Assembly (NCBI RefSeq): GCF_000948395.1
Contig: NZ_JYFN01000018.1
Coordinates: 13,876-77,875 of the forward strand
Direction: 5' to 3'
Length of the DNA: 64,000 nt
Source: Frankia torreyi
Lineage (GTDB): Bacteria > Actinomycetota > Actinomycetes > Frankiales > Frankiaceae
The translations under genes and the position numbers were made by a program. How positions within the stretch are numbered: position 1 is the stretch's first letter; each line of letters begins with the position of its first letter. A model generated the notes under the pieces. That model was not told the origin of the DNA. It worked only from the letters and a program-made list of their open reading frames with translations, and searched no databases. Shown one piece after another: positions 26,924 through 36,106 of this stretch.

Positions 26924-27154
26924 ATGGCCGAGGAAGTCCGCGCGGAGATGGTGGCCAACGTCTGGAAGGTCGTCGTCGGTGTGGGTGACCCGGTGGCCGC
27001 CGGTGACGCCCTCGTCATCCTCGACTCCATGAAGATGGAGATCCCGGTGATCAGCGAGGATGGCGGCACGGTCGCCAGGATCGCGGTCCAGGAGGGCGAT
27101 GTCGTCCAGGACGGCGACCTGATCGCCGTGGTCGAGCCGGTCGCCGCGGGCTGA
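26924..27154 (+). CDS. Stand-alone biotinyl/lipoyl attachment domain protein
   Basis: 76 residues from ATG 26924, with GAAGGGAG upstream. The protein is one hammerhead barrel: MVANVWKVVVGVGDPVAAGDALVILDSMKMEIPVISEDGG followed by GTVARIAVQEGDVVQDGDLIAVVEP. Lys37 in the MKM motif is the biotin site; MKM rather than DKA favours biotin over lipoate. Small proteins of this kind are known from actinobacteria and resemble the C-terminal part of acyl-CoA carboxylase carrier proteins. The bio genes lie just downstream. No carboxyltransferase is encoded nearby. Confidence 0.9.
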   Translation: MAEEVRAEMVANVWKVVVGVGDPVAAGDALVILDSMKMEIPVISEDGGTVARIAVQEGDVVQDGDLIAVVEPVAAG

Positions 27155-27363
27155 GCCCCGCCCGGTTTCATCCGGGGTTGAAGTACCCGGGCCGGTCCAT
27201 CCGGCCCGGTTCATCCCGGTTCATGCCGGCCCGTTCGGGCCGGCCCGTTCCGCCCGGCGCCCGGCGTGACCATCGGGCCCGCCGGGATCCGCGGCGAGCC
27301 GCTTGCGGGTCGGCCCCGCCGTCGGCTACGGGCTGCGTCGTGCCATGCCCTAAGCTGACGTTC

Positions 27364-27558
27364 GTGGACGCTTCGTTCTGTGACCGTTGCGGTCAGTTGG
27401 CCAGTGTGGGCAGTCATGAGGCGTGCGCGCGGGCCCGTGAGCTCGAACCCCCGCGTTACTGCCGGGTCTGCCGGCGGCGGATGGTGGTGCAGGTGACCCC
27501 CGCGGGCTGGTCGGCGCGCTGCACCGAACACGGCCTCAAGACGGCCACCAACGCCTGA
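27364..27558 (+). CDS. BsaP-like biotin synthase auxiliary protein
   Basis: 64 residues from GTG 27364. It carries CDRCGQLASVGSHEAC at the N-terminus and RYCRVCRRRMVVQVTPAGWSARCTEHG at the C-terminus, giving two CxxC pairs and a further Cys-x-x-His. The second segment resembles the small protein encoded next to bioB in mycobacteria, described as an Fe-S auxiliary protein that supports biotin synthase. Here it converges with bioB, separated by 85 bases. The assignment rests on motif and position. Confidence 0.75.
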   Translation: MDASFCDRCGQLASVGSHEACARARELEPPRYCRVCRRRMVVQVTPAGWSARCTEHGLKTATNA

Positions 27559-27643
27559 TTCCGCCCCGCCCGCCCCCCGCCAGCCCGCCCCCGGCCAGGG
27601 CCCGCGCCGCGCGCGAGCCGGCCGGCCGGAGACGGGCGCAGTC

Positions 27644-28711
27644 CTACAGCGTGGCCTGCAGCGACTTGATCGGCATGCTCAGGTCGGCGAGCATCTTCAG
27701 ATCCGACTCGGCCGGCCGGCCCAGCGTCGTCAGGTAGTTGCCGACGATCACGGCGTTGATGCCGCCGAGCATCCCCTGCGCCTCCAGATCGCCCAGGGTG
27801 ATCTCCCGGCCGCCCGAGTAGCGAAGGATCGTCCGGGGCAGAGCCAGCCGGAACGCGGCGATGGCGCGCAGCGCGTCGCGCGGCTGCACCGGCGGGTAGT
27901 CGCCGAAGGGGGTACCCGGCCGCGGGTTGAGGAAGTTCAGCGGCACCTCGTCGGGCTCCAGCACGGCGAGCTGGGCGGCGAGCTCGGCCCGCTGCTCCAG
28001 CGACTCCCCGACCCCCAGGATCGCGCCGCAGCACAGTTCCATGCCGGCCGCGCGCACCATCTCGCAGGTCTCCCAGCGCTCCTCCCAGCTATGGGTGGTG
28101 ACGACCTTGGGGAAGTGCGAGCGGGACGTCTCGAGATTGTGGTTGTAGCGGTGCACACCGATCGCGGTGAGCTCGTCGACCTGTTCCTGGGTCAGCATGC
28201 CCAGCGAGCAGGCGACATTGATCTCGACGGCCGCGCGGATGGCCGCGACCCCCTCGCGGACCTGGGACATGAGCCGGGCGTCGGGTCCGCGAACGGCCGC
28301 GACGATGCAGAACTCGGTGGCGCCGGTGGCCGCGGTCTGGCGGGCCGCCTCGACCAGCGAGGGCACGTCGAGCCACGCCGAGCGCACCGGCGAGTCGAAC
28401 TTGCCCGACTGCGAGCAGAAGTGGCAGTCCTCCGGGCAGCCGCCCGTCTTCAGGCTGATGATGCCCTCGACCTCGACCTCCGGCCCGCACCAGCGCATCC
28501 GGACCTCGTGGGCGAGCGCGAGGGCGTCGCCCAGGTACTCGTCGGGCAGCCGCAGGACGGCGAGCACGCCAGCCTCGTCGAGCCCCCGCCCGGCCTCGAG
28601 CACCTCACGCCGGGCGTGGGCAAGCAGAGCGGCCGGGTCCTGCCCGGCGGCGGCCGGCGCCGGCGGTGGCACCGTCGCCGGGGCGGTGTGCGCGGTCACG
28701 GGTGCGGTCAC
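27644..28711 (-). CDS. bioB: Biotin synthase BioB
   Basis: 355 residues from ATG 28711, with an Ala/Pro-rich leader of about 25 residues before the core. The radical-SAM cluster motif CPEDCHFC is at Cys92, Cys96 and Cys99. [32 protein letters not shown] and [14 protein letters not shown] provide the remaining SAM, [2Fe-2S] and dethiobiotin contacts of the family. It inserts sulfur into dethiobiotin. bioF, bioD and bioB all read leftward, but a 437-base gap before bioB suggests it also has its own promoter. Confidence 0.96.
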   Translation of the reverse strand: MTAPVTAHTAPATVPPPAPAAAGQDPAALLAHARREVLEAGRGLDEAGVLAVLRLPDEYLGDALALAHEVRMRWCGPEVEVEGIISLKTGGCPEDCHFCSQSGKFDSPVRSAWLDVPSLVEAARQTAATGATEFCIVAAVRGPDARLMSQVREGVAAIRAAVEINVACSLGMLTQEQVDELTAIGVHRYNHNLETSRSHFPKVVTTHSWEERWETCEMVRAAGMELCCGAILGVGESLEQRAELAAQLAVLEPDEVPLNFLNPRPGTPFGDYPPVQPRDALRAIAAFRLALPRTILRYSGGREITLGDLEAQGMLGGINAVIVGNYLTTLGRPAESDLKMLADLSMPIKSLQATL

Positions 28712-29148
28712 GGGGGCCTCCAGGCGGGACGTCGGCAGAGGAGATGCGCTCGGTGGTGGTGGGTCGGCTCGTCGTCGGGTGGGCTGATCGAACCGGTGTC
28801 TCGGTTCGGCTTGTCCGGTTTGCTAGTTGTATTGGGATTTGTCGATATTCGCGGGTGGGCTTGTCGTCGGATCGGTCGGAGCGCGCCCTCCATTGTCGAA
28901 CCCGCGCCCGTTGCGCCGCCCGGTTTTCCCGCGCGACGTCGGGCACGTTCGTCACCCGCGTCCGTCCTCCGTGCATCCAGCGGGCCGGCAGTCGGCAGCC
29001 GCCGCCGGCCTCCGCCGGCCATCGGCTCCGCCAGCCATCGGCTCCGCCAGCCATCGGCTCCGTCGCCGCCTACCGCCTCCTACGCTCCCTTGCCTTTCTA
29101 CAGGGACAATGCGGACGGGTAGGCCTGTGGAAACGCAAGGGAATCGCC
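28712..29148. other. 437-base intergenic region between bioD and bioB, with repeats and a hairpin
   Basis: No gene is supported. A less GC-rich stretch at 28810-28860 may hold the bioB promoter on the minus strand. Three tandem copies of gccatcggctccgcca occur at about 29020-29060. A large hairpin follows at 29087-29141, described separately. Confidence 0.5.
29087..29141 (-). terminator. Large hairpin just after bioD
   Basis: CCCTTGC at 29087-29093 pairs with GCAAGGG at 29135-29141, and TTTCTACAGG at 29095-29104 pairs with CCTGTGGAAA at 29124-29133 with one mismatch. It begins eight bases past the bioD stop. There is no T run, so it may act as a stem barrier or attenuation structure rather than a classic terminator. 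Confidence 0.45.
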
Positions 29149-29865
29149 CTATAGGGGGTGGCGTGCACGGAACTGCCGTGCACGGAAGGTACCGCCGAGG
29201 GCGGGTTCGAGTGACTGCCGGGCCGTCGCCAGGAACTCGGGCCGGCTCAGCAGGGCGGCGCCCGCCGGCAGGGCCCCGGCCAGCGGTCGGCCGGCCAGGT
29301 CGGTCAGGTCGGTCAGGTTGCTGCGGCAGGCCAGGTCCGGCTCGCGCGGCCAGGATCCGATGACGACGCCGGCGAGGTCGAGGCCGCGGTGGGCCAGCGC
29401 CTCCAGGGTCAGCGCGGTGGCGTTCAGCGCGCCGAGTCCCGCCGCCGTCACGACGAGCACCGGCGCCGCGAGCAGCCGGGCGAGATCGGCCAGGGTCGCG
29501 CCGTTGTCGTCGTAGCGCACCAGCAGACCGCCGGCCCCCTCGACGAGGACGAGGTCGTGGTCGGTGGCGAGCTTGCCGATCCGGGCCGCCACGTCGCCGA
29601 GGTCGACGGCGGGTCGTCCGGCCCGGCGGGCGGCGGCCGCCGGCGCGAGCGGGTCGGGGTAACGGGCCAGCTCGTGGACGTCGCGGATGCCCGCGAGCCC
29701 GGCGACCAGATCGACGTCTCCCAGCTCGTCGGGCCGGACCCCGGTCTGCGCCGGCTTGACCACCGCGACGGCGTGGCCGCGGTCGTGGGCGAGCGCGGCC
29801 AGCGCCGCGGTCACCACCGTCTTGCCGACCTCGGTGCCGGTACCGGTGATCACCAGCAGCGTCAC
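29149..29865 (-). CDS. bioD: Dethiobiotin synthetase BioD
   Basis: 238 residues from GTG 29865, which overlaps the bioF stop (GTGA), showing translational coupling. The P-loop is VITGTGTEVGKTVVTAALAAL, followed by VKPAQTGVRPDELGDVDLV, LVEGAGGLLVRYDDNGATLADLA and VVTAAGLGALNATALTLEAL. These are the ATP, CO2 and diaminopelargonate binding motifs of BioD. The C-terminus (about 25 residues, ending RARQFRARHPL) is basic and unusual. It makes dethiobiotin from diaminopelargonic acid. Confidence 0.95.
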   Translation of the reverse strand: MTLLVITGTGTEVGKTVVTAALAALAHDRGHAVAVVKPAQTGVRPDELGDVDLVAGLAGIRDVHELARYPDPLAPAAAARRAGRPAVDLGDVAARIGKLATDHDLVLVEGAGGLLVRYDDNGATLADLARLLAAPVLVVTAAGLGALNATALTLEALAHRGLDLAGVVIGSWPREPDLACRSNLTDLTDLAGRPLAGALPAGAALLSRPEFLATARQSLEPALGGTFRARQFRARHPL

Positions 29866-31133
29866 CGGGCGGGCACCTCGGCGGCGAGGACCCCGGCGGC
29901 GGCGAACGCCTCGGTCGCGAGTGTCAGGTCGGCGTCGCTGAGATCGGCGCGGGCGGCCAGCCGCAGCCGGCTCGTGCCCGCGGGCACCGTCGGCGGCCGG
30001 AAGCAGCCGACCGCCACCCCGTGCGCCAGGCAGGTCGCCGCCGCGGCCACCGCCGGCTCCGGCTCGCCGACGAGGACCGAGACGACCGCGCCGGCCGGGC
30101 GCGGCGCCCCGGTGAGCGCGGCGAGCTCGCCGGCGCGGCGCCGGACCGCGGCGGGCAGCTCCGGATGGGCCCGCAGGTGCGTCAGCGCCGCCAGCGCCCC
30201 GCCGACGCTCGCCGGGGCGAGGCCGGTGTCGAAGATGAAGGCGCGGGCCGTGTCGATGAGGTGCTCGCGGACGGCCGCCGTGCCGAGGACCGCGCCGCCC
30301 TGGCCGCCGAGTGCCTTCGACAGGGTGACCGTGGCCACCACGTCCGGCTGGCCGGCGAGCCCGGCGGCGGCCAGCGCGCCGCGTCCGGCCGGGCCGACCA
30401 CGCCGAGCCCGTGCGCCTCGTCGACGACGAGAACCGCCCCGTGGGCGCGGGCCGTGGCGTGCAGCTCGGCGAGGGGAGCGGCGTCGCCGTCGGCGGAGAA
30501 CACCGACTCGGTCACCACGAGCGCGCGGCGCCAGCCGCCGGCGGCGAGGGCGGCGGTCACGGCGGCGACGTCGCCGTGCGGAGTGATGGCCACCCGCGCC
30601 CGGGACAGCCGGCAGGCGTCCACGATCGAGGCATGGTTGAGCGCGTCGGAGACGATCAGGTCGCCGGGGCCGGCCAGCCCGGTCAGGCAGCCCAGGTTCG
30701 CCGTGTAGCCGGAGGAGAAGACCAGCGCCCCGGCGAAGCCCACGTGGTCGGCGAGCGCCGCCTCCAGCTCGCCGTGCAGGGCGGTCGTTCCGGTCACCAG
30801 CCGGCTGCCGGTGGATCCCGTGCCCCACTCCCGCAGGGCGCGCGCCGCCCCCTCGACGATCGCGGGATGGCGGCCGAGGCCGAGGTAGTCGTTGCTGGCG
30901 AGGTCGACGCGAACCTGGGAACCATCCGCGGCGGGCGTCAGGGTGCGCGGGCGCAGCCGGCGGCGCAGGCCAGCCACCTCGCGGCTCCAGGCATGATCGG
31001 CAAGCCAGGCCAGCGGATCGGCCGCGGGCGGGTCGCCGGTGGGCTCGGTGGTGGTCTTCGCTACGCTTGCGGCGGTTTGTGGCTCCGTGCGCGTACCGGG
31101 AACCACGGCCGCGGCGGCGTTGTCGACGGTCAC
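29862..31133 (-). CDS. bioF: 8-amino-7-oxononanoate synthase BioF
   Basis: 423 residues from GTG 31133. It is an alpha-oxoamine synthase: SNDYLGLGRHPAIVEGA, GTGSTGSRLVTGTTALHGELE, VFSSGYTANLGCLTGL, DALNHASIVDACRLSRA, VVDEAHGLGVVGPAGRG and the PLP-Lys motif TLSKALGGQGGAVLG. It condenses pimeloyl thioester with alanine. bioF leads the coupled bioF-bioD pair. No bioA, bioC or bioH gene is in the window, so the transaminase step must be encoded elsewhere. It diverges from pdtaS with 82 bases between starts. Confidence 0.95.
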   Translation of the reverse strand: MTVDNAAAAVVPGTRTEPQTAASVAKTTTEPTGDPPAADPLAWLADHAWSREVAGLRRRLRPRTLTPAADGSQVRVDLASNDYLGLGRHPAIVEGAARALREWGTGSTGSRLVTGTTALHGELEAALADHVGFAGALVFSSGYTANLGCLTGLAGPGDLIVSDALNHASIVDACRLSRARVAITPHGDVAAVTAALAAGGWRRALVVTESVFSADGDAAPLAELHATARAHGAVLVVDEAHGLGVVGPAGRGALAAAGLAGQPDVVATVTLSKALGGQGGAVLGTAAVREHLIDTARAFIFDTGLAPASVGGALAALTHLRAHPELPAAVRRRAGELAALTGAPRPAGAVVSVLVGEPEPAVAAAATCLAHGVAVGCFRPPTVPAGTSRLRLAARADLSDADLTLATEAFAAAGVLAAEVPAR

Positions 31134-31215
31134 GACGGCGAGCGTACGGGCCCGGAGGGTCCCGCGGGGGTGCCCGCCAGCTCGCAGCCCCGGTCCGTCT
31201 GGCAGTCTGCGACCC

Positions 31216-32694
31216 GTGGGAACCCTCGCCGACATGCTGCGCGCGAGCACGGATCTCAGCGACGACGACATCGACCACCTGCACGCGCTCGTCGCGGACT
31301 GGGCTCTGCTCGCCGACCTCTCCTTCGCTGACCTGCTGCTCCTCGTGCCCGTCCGTTCCGGTTCGGGTTCGGGCCGGGGCCATACCAGCGGGACGGAGTT
31401 TCTCGTCGTGGCCCAGGTCCGACCCACGACCGGCCCGACCGCCTACCACAACGACGAGGTCGGCAGCGTCGTCATCAACCGGTGGGTGGTCCAGAACGCC
31501 TGGCGGGAGCACCGCATCGCCCGGGAGGGCGAGCCCGAGTGGGACGGCGGGGTGCCGGTGCGGACGGAGGCGATCCCGGTCCGCCACGGCGACGAGGTGA
31601 TTGCCGTGCTCGCCCGCGACACCAACCTGGTCAATCCCCGCACCCCCAGCGATCTGGAGTCCTCCTACCTGCAGGGCGCCAACAACCTGGCCCTGATGAT
31701 CGCCGAGGGTGCCTTTCCGTTCCGCGGGAGCTCGGCCGAGCTGCCGGAGTCACCCCGGGTCGGCGACGGGATGATGCGGCTCGACGGTGCTGGCAAGGTC
31801 ATCTTCGCCAGCCCGAACGCGCTGTCGGCGTACCGCCGCCTCGGCTACACCGGCAACGTCACCGGGGAGGACCTGCGCACGGTGCACCGGGCGCTGAACC
31901 TGCCCGCGACCACGCCCGCCGTCTGGCATGCGATCGGCCGGCGCCGGCCGGTGGAGGTCGAGGCCGGGGTCGGCAGCACGGTGGTGATGTTGCGGGCGAT
32001 CCCGCTGTTCCCCGGGTCCACCCGGGAGGTGCTCGTCCTCGTCCGGGACGTCTCGGATCTGCGTCGGCGGGAGGCGCTGCTGCTGAGCAAGGACGCCACC
32101 ATCCGTGAGATCCATCACAGGGTCAAGAACAATCTTCAGACGGTGGCCGCGCTGCTGCGGCTGCAGATGCGTCGGACCAAGGTCGACGAGGCACGATCGG
32201 CCCTGCGGGAGTCGGTGCGCCGGGTGACCTCGATCGCGGTTGTGCACGAGACGCTCTCGCAGAGCCTGGGCGAGAGCGTGCCGTTCGACGAGATCGCCGA
32301 CCAGATCACGTCGGTGACCGTCGACCTGGCGTCCACCGGTGCGCGGGCGAACACCCGCAGGTCGGGTTCCTTCGGGCGGCTGCCCGGTGAACTCGCCACG
32401 CCGCTGGCCCTTGTGCTTTCAGAGCTTCTGCAGAATGCTGTAGAACATGCGTTCGATGGCTCGGCGGGTTCGATCGAGATCCGCGTGCAGCGCCTGGTGG
32501 ACCGGCTGGACGTCGTCGTCGCCGACGACGGGGCCGGCCTGCCGGAGGACTTCCAGCTCGAGCACTCGCCCCGGCTGGGGCTGCAGATCGTCCGTCAGCT
32601 CGTGCTCGGTGAGATGCACGGCACCATCCGGCTGCAGGCCGGTCCGGAGCGCGGCACCGAGGCGCTGCTGTCCATCCCACTTTCTGAAAGTTGA
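31216..32694 (+). CDS. pdtaS: PdtaS-type sensor histidine kinase
   Basis: 492 residues from GTG 31216. An N-terminal GAF-like sensor (LADMLRASTDLSDDDIDHLHALVADWALLADLSFADLLLL, GPTAYHNDEVGSVV) is followed by a PAS-like region (MMRLDGAGKVIFASPNALSAYRRLGYTG), a HisKA_2 dimer helix with the phospho-acceptor His in ATIREIHHRVKNNLQTVAALLRLQ (near residue 300), and an HATPase domain with ELLQNAVEHAFDG and VVADDGAGLP. There are no membrane segments, so it is cytosolic. In mycobacteria PdtaS phosphorylates the antiterminator PdtaR; no pdtaR is seen here. Confidence 0.93.
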   Translation: MGTLADMLRASTDLSDDDIDHLHALVADWALLADLSFADLLLLVPVRSGSGSGRGHTSGTEFLVVAQVRPTTGPTAYHNDEVGSVVINRWVVQNAWREHRIAREGEPEWDGGVPVRTEAIPVRHGDEVIAVLARDTNLVNPRTPSDLESSYLQGANNLALMIAEGAFPFRGSSAELPESPRVGDGMMRLDGAGKVIFASPNALSAYRRLGYTGNVTGEDLRTVHRALNLPATTPAVWHAIGRRRPVEVEAGVGSTVVMLRAIPLFPGSTREVLVLVRDVSDLRRREALLLSKDATIREIHHRVKNNLQTVAALLRLQMRRTKVDEARSALRESVRRVTSIAVVHETLSQSLGESVPFDEIADQITSVTVDLASTGARANTRRSGSFGRLPGELATPLALVLSELLQNAVEHAFDGSAGSIEIRVQRLVDRLDVVVADDGAGLPEDFQLEHSPRLGLQIVRQLVLGEMHGTIRLQAGPERGTEALLSIPLSES

Positions 32695-33061
32695 GTGTTT
32701 AGGGCGCGCGCGGGGGTATCCCCCAGGTTGTGTCCCTCGCTCGCGGCTGGTGTGGCGATGTCCCGCGCCCGTGGGCGGGGGGCGAAGGGGTCGTGGCGGG
32801 GGCCGAAAACATTACGGCCGCCCCGTCCGCGTCGCGCCGCATCGCTGCGGCGGACGCGCGGACAGAACGGCCGATGCTGCTGCCAGCCACCCCCGTGCCC
32901 GGGCACGGGTCATGGCATGGCGTCGTGCGGGGACCGCTGTGGTCCGCCGATAGTGCGAGGTCCGGCGGGCAGGATCTACCGCGGGTGGTTGGGGTGATGC
33001 GGACGTGGCACGTCCTTGGAGCCCCCCGGTCCTCGGCGCTGGGCCACCGGGGGTCGTGCAC
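32695..33061. other. 367-base intergenic region between convergent pdtaS and whiB1
   Basis: No gene is supported. It contains an 18-bp perfect palindrome, CCCGTGCCCGGGCACGGG, at 32892-32909, which could fold as a bidirectional transcript end. Confidence 0.5.
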
Positions 33062-33310
33062 TCAGGCGGTTCGCACCCGCAGACGGACCTGGCGCTTGAG
33101 CGCCCGGCGTTCGTCCTCGCTCAACCCGCCCCAGACCCCGGAGTCCTGCCCGGTGTCCAGTGCCCAGTTGAGGCAGTCACTGGTGACTGCGCACCGCGCG
33201 CAAACGGCCTTTGCCTCTTCGACCTGGCGTTCCGCCGGACCGGTAGTACCGATCGGGAAGAAGAGCTCGGGATCCTCGTCACGGCAGAGCGCTCTGTGGC
33301 GCCAGTCCAT
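33062..33310 (-). CDS. whiB1: WhiB1-type iron-sulfur transcription factor
   Basis: 82 residues from ATG 33310; the frame is open further upstream, but the protein begins naturally at MDWRHRALC. Cluster ligands are Cys9, Cys37, Cys40 and Cys46 in CARCAVTSDC. They are followed by the turn GVWGG and the basic DNA-contact tail SEDERRALKRQVRLRVRTA. Length and sequence fit WhiB1, an essential nitric-oxide-sensitive [4Fe-4S] regulator that works with the primary sigma factor. GGGAG lies about nine bases upstream. The 547-base upstream gap suggests complex regulation. Confidence 0.93.
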   Translation of the reverse strand: MDWRHRALCRDEDPELFFPIGTTGPAERQVEEAKAVCARCAVTSDCLNWALDTGQDSGVWGGLSEDERRALKRQVRLRVRTA

Positions 33311-33857
33311 GCGTCCAACTCCCTCTCTCGTCTCGGGCCACACTGCACATGAGACGCTTTGCGAGCCGCTACGGTTGTGCCGCGGATGAAAATTAAGTGA
33401 GCAGGTTGTCTGCTCGGCCCCGTCGGCGGGCCGTGGAGCGGGTTCCTGGCTGTCGGTGAGCCCGGGTGCACGTGCATCCACCTCGGACATTCGCCACCCT
33501 CCCACCGGAACGGGCAGGGGCGCAAGAACCTGCAACCGTCTTCACACCCTGCCTGGCCTGCACTTGTCCGGCAGGGACACAGATGGGCCACGGGGTGCGA
33601 CCGTCTCCGACGGTTGCTGAAGCGCCACAGAAGTCCTGGTTGACAGGGGATGCGGTGGCATGGGCCGGCTGTCGTCGGGTCGGTTTGCGAGGCACACGGC
33701 GGGTTCTTCCCGATCAAGCGGCCGGCTTCATGCCATCTGGGCATCGGCGTTCGTCTGTGCGCATCCGGGTTACTCCGGTTACTCCGGCCGCGGCTGGGCG
33801 GCGTCCTCCCCGCCTGCCGTGACACGCTCGGCCCGCCGGAGATGGCAGGGTTGGGCC
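33311..33857. other. 547-base divergent region between whiB1 and a GDPD gene
   Basis: No gene is supported; open frames here show poor coding character. The stretch 33370-33420 is clearly less GC-rich (aaaattaagtgag) and is the likeliest whiB1 promoter zone on the minus strand. I could not fix -10 and -35 boxes with confidence. Confidence 0.5.
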
Positions 33858-34682
33858 ATGGAGGTTCTCGGTCATCGCGGTAGCAGGGTTCCTGGCCCGG
33901 AGAACACGGTCGAGGCTGTGGACGCGGCGCTGTGTGCCGGGGCGGACGGCGTCGAGATCGACGTCCGCCGCAGCGCCGACGGGGATCTGGTATGCGTGCA
34001 CGACGCCCGGCTGTCCAAGCCGGCCGGGCGGGCGATCGTCCGGCAACCCACCGAGGCGCTGCGCGCCCGCGGCATCCCGTTGCTCGACGAGATCCTCGAC
34101 GTCTGGGCCGGCCGCGGCCGGCTGATCTGCGAGATCAAGAACCAGCCCGGCCAGCCGGACTTCGACGCCCCCCGGGAGCGCACGGCGCGGGCCCTCGCCG
34201 AGCGGCTGCGTGCCCGGGGCTGGACGGGGCCACGGCCCACCGTGGCCGACCTCGACGCCGGCGCCGGCGGCATCACGGTGTCGTCGTTCGACTGGTTCGC
34301 CATCGAGGCCCTGCGCGACGCGGAGCTGGCCGTCACGACGGCGTTCCTGACGATGCCGCGGATGTCCGTCAGCGGCGGCCTCGCCTACGCGCGGTCCGCG
34401 GGCCACGCCGAGCTGCATGCCCACACCAGCGCCGTGCTCGGCTCGCCGGACGCGGGCGCCCGCGCCCGACAGGCCGGCGTACGCCTGGTGACGTGGACAG
34501 TCACCGCCGTCGACGCCGCCCGCCGGCTACAGGACGCCGGGGTCGCCGGGGCGATCTGCGACGACCCGGTCGAGATCCGCCGAGCCCTCGGCGCCCCGCC
34601 AACCCCGGGCACCTCGCCCGCCCCGGGCATCTCGCGTGGCGCGGACACGCCGCACGGGGTGGAAGCCCCCCAGGACGACTGA
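33858..34682 (+). CDS. Glycerophosphodiester phosphodiesterase family protein (second of two)
   Basis: 274 residues from ATG 33858. The TIM-barrel GDPD motifs are intact: LGHRGSRVPGPENTVEAVDAALCAGADGVEIDVRRSADGDLVCVHDARL (catalytic His-Arg, Glu-Asp metal ligands, second His), CEIKNQPGQPDFD, ITVSSFDWFAIEALR, and the C-terminal VRLVTWTVTAVDAARRLQDAGVAGAICDDP. A 40-residue Pro-rich tail follows. It is cytoplasmic by sequence. It differs clearly from the GDPD at 16197 and is closer to the classic family. Confidence 0.9.
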   Translation: MEVLGHRGSRVPGPENTVEAVDAALCAGADGVEIDVRRSADGDLVCVHDARLSKPAGRAIVRQPTEALRARGIPLLDEILDVWAGRGRLICEIKNQPGQPDFDAPRERTARALAERLRARGWTGPRPTVADLDAGAGGITVSSFDWFAIEALRDAELAVTTAFLTMPRMSVSGGLAYARSAGHAELHAHTSAVLGSPDAGARARQAGVRLVTWTVTAVDAARRLQDAGVAGAICDDPVEIRRALGAPPTPGTSPAPGISRGADTPHGVEAPQDD

Positions 34683-35068
34683 GGCGAGACGGGAACCACC
34701 CCTCCCCACTCCTGATCGTCCCGGCAGGGATTACGGCCGAAATGCGGCCACATCGTGTCGAGGAACAAGGGCGGCATTCCGGGCGCGGACCGTGCTCGAG
34801 CCTCGGCGCGATTCCGTACACGATCGATCACAGCGGCTGGCGGGCGCCCGAACGGTGCCCGGAATCCGGACCGTGGACGGCGGGTCGCCCGTCGGCGTGG
34901 GCTTCGGACGTACTCGTCCGACTCGTCTGACTCGTCCGAGAAATCGCGACACCTGCCGCCAATGCGGGCGGACCTGCGCAGGCCGGACCGTGTCGGCGGA
35001 GCCGCCGGGTGGGGTGGCCGGCGGGCAGGCCGGTCGGCGGGCAGGCCGGTCGGGGCCGAGGCGGCTGG
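34683..35068. other. 386-base intergenic region with short direct repeats
   Basis: No gene is supported. It has tandem motifs, actcgtccg/actcgtctg near 34910-34940 and gtcggcgggcaggccg in two copies at about 35030-35055, close to the lipid kinase stop. Confidence 0.5.
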
Positions 35069-36106
35069 TCAGGCGATGACGCGCAGGGCCCGCGGGTGGT
35101 GGGTGAGCGTGACGTCGACGTACTCGCCGAGGTACTCGCCGTCCATCTGCAGCGGCAGCGGGTGATCCGCGAGGAACCGGATCACGGCCGCGTCGTGGCG
35201 GCGCACGACGTTGCGCCCGTGCGGACCGCGCCCGTCTCCCAGGATCTGCGAGGCCGTGCGCAGCACGCTGGACAGCCGCACCCGGCGCAGCGCCAGCAGG
35301 TCCAGCCCGGTGTCGAACGACGCCTCGGGGCAGGCCAGCACCGGACGGGAGTTCAGGTAGGTCCACGGGCGGGTGTTGCAGACGATGCCGAGGGCGATGC
35401 GCTCCTCGGCGCTCCCGGCCGCCTCGGCGTCCGCCTGCCCGGAATCGGCCGGCACGCTGGCGTCGGCGGGGAGAGCGGCGTCGGCGGGGAGAGCGGCGTC
35501 GACGGGAAGGCTGTGGGCGTCGGTCGTCTCCAGGGTGATGGGCGGGGCGCCCCGATCGGCGCCGCGGGTCACCTGGCCCGCCGCCGTCCGCAGGAACAGG
35601 CCGGCGCTGTTGCGGCGCCCCTTGCGCCGCTTCTCCTCGGCCTGCGCGACCACCCGCGCGTCCAGCCCGATGCCGAAGCAGAACGTGAACCAGCGGCCCT
35701 CGTCGCCGTACTCGGCGCGACCGATGCTGATCCGGCGGCTGCGCCCCTCGCGCAACGCGTCCAGCAGCTCGCCGGTCGCCTCCACCGGCGAGGCCGAATA
35801 TCCCAGGGCCCGAGCGAACACGTTCGTGCTGCCACCCGGCACCACCGCGAGCGCTGGCCCGTCGTCGATCGGGCCGTTCTGAAGCAACCCGTTGGTGATC
35901 TCGTTGACGGTGCCGTCCCCGCCGAGCGCGATCACCACGTCGACGCCGAGCTCGACGGCCCGCGCCCCCAGCTCGACCCCGTGGCCGCGGCCTTTGGTCA
36001 GCACGGTCTCCATCGCGACGTCCGCCGCGAGCGCGCTGGCGAGGACGTCACGAACACGTTCGGTTGTGGTGGTGGCGACGGGGTTGACGACCAGCAGCCC
36101 TCGCAT
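35069..36106 (-). CDS. Diacylglycerol/lipid kinase family protein
   Basis: 345 residues from ATG 36106 (reads MRGLLVVNPVATTTTERV). The DAGK catalytic domain shows VVIALGGDGTVNEITNGLL (nucleotide site GGDGT), LAVVPGGSTNVFARALG and WFTFCFGIGLDARVV. A C-terminal beta domain contains NTRPWTYLNSRPVLACP and LPLQMDGEYLGEYVDVTL. An insert near residues 210-235 (DAALPADAALPADASVPAD) is a repeated, Asp/Pro/Ala-rich sequence. Family members phosphorylate diacylglycerol, sphingoid bases or other lipids; the substrate is not determined. Confidence 0.9.
   Translation of the reverse strand: MRGLLVVNPVATTTTERVRDVLASALAADVAMETVLTKGRGHGVELGARAVELGVDVVIALGGDGTVNEITNGLLQNGPIDDGPALAVVPGGSTNVFARALGYSASPVEATGELLDALREGRSRRISIGRAEYGDEGRWFTFCFGIGLDARVVAQAEEKRRKGRRNSAGLFLRTAAGQVTRGADRGAPPITLETTDAHSLPVDAALPADAALPADASVPADSGQADAEAAGSAEERIALGIVCNTRPWTYLNSRPVLACPEASFDTGLDLLALRRVRLSSVLRTASQILGDGRGPHGRNVVRRHDAAVIRFLADHPLPLQMDGEYLGEYVDVTLTHHPRALRVIA

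Noticed and set aside
28712-28870. BioQ or BirA operator before bioB
   Set aside because: I looked for TGAAC-N3-GTTAC and for a TTGTAAACC-type dyad and found neither.
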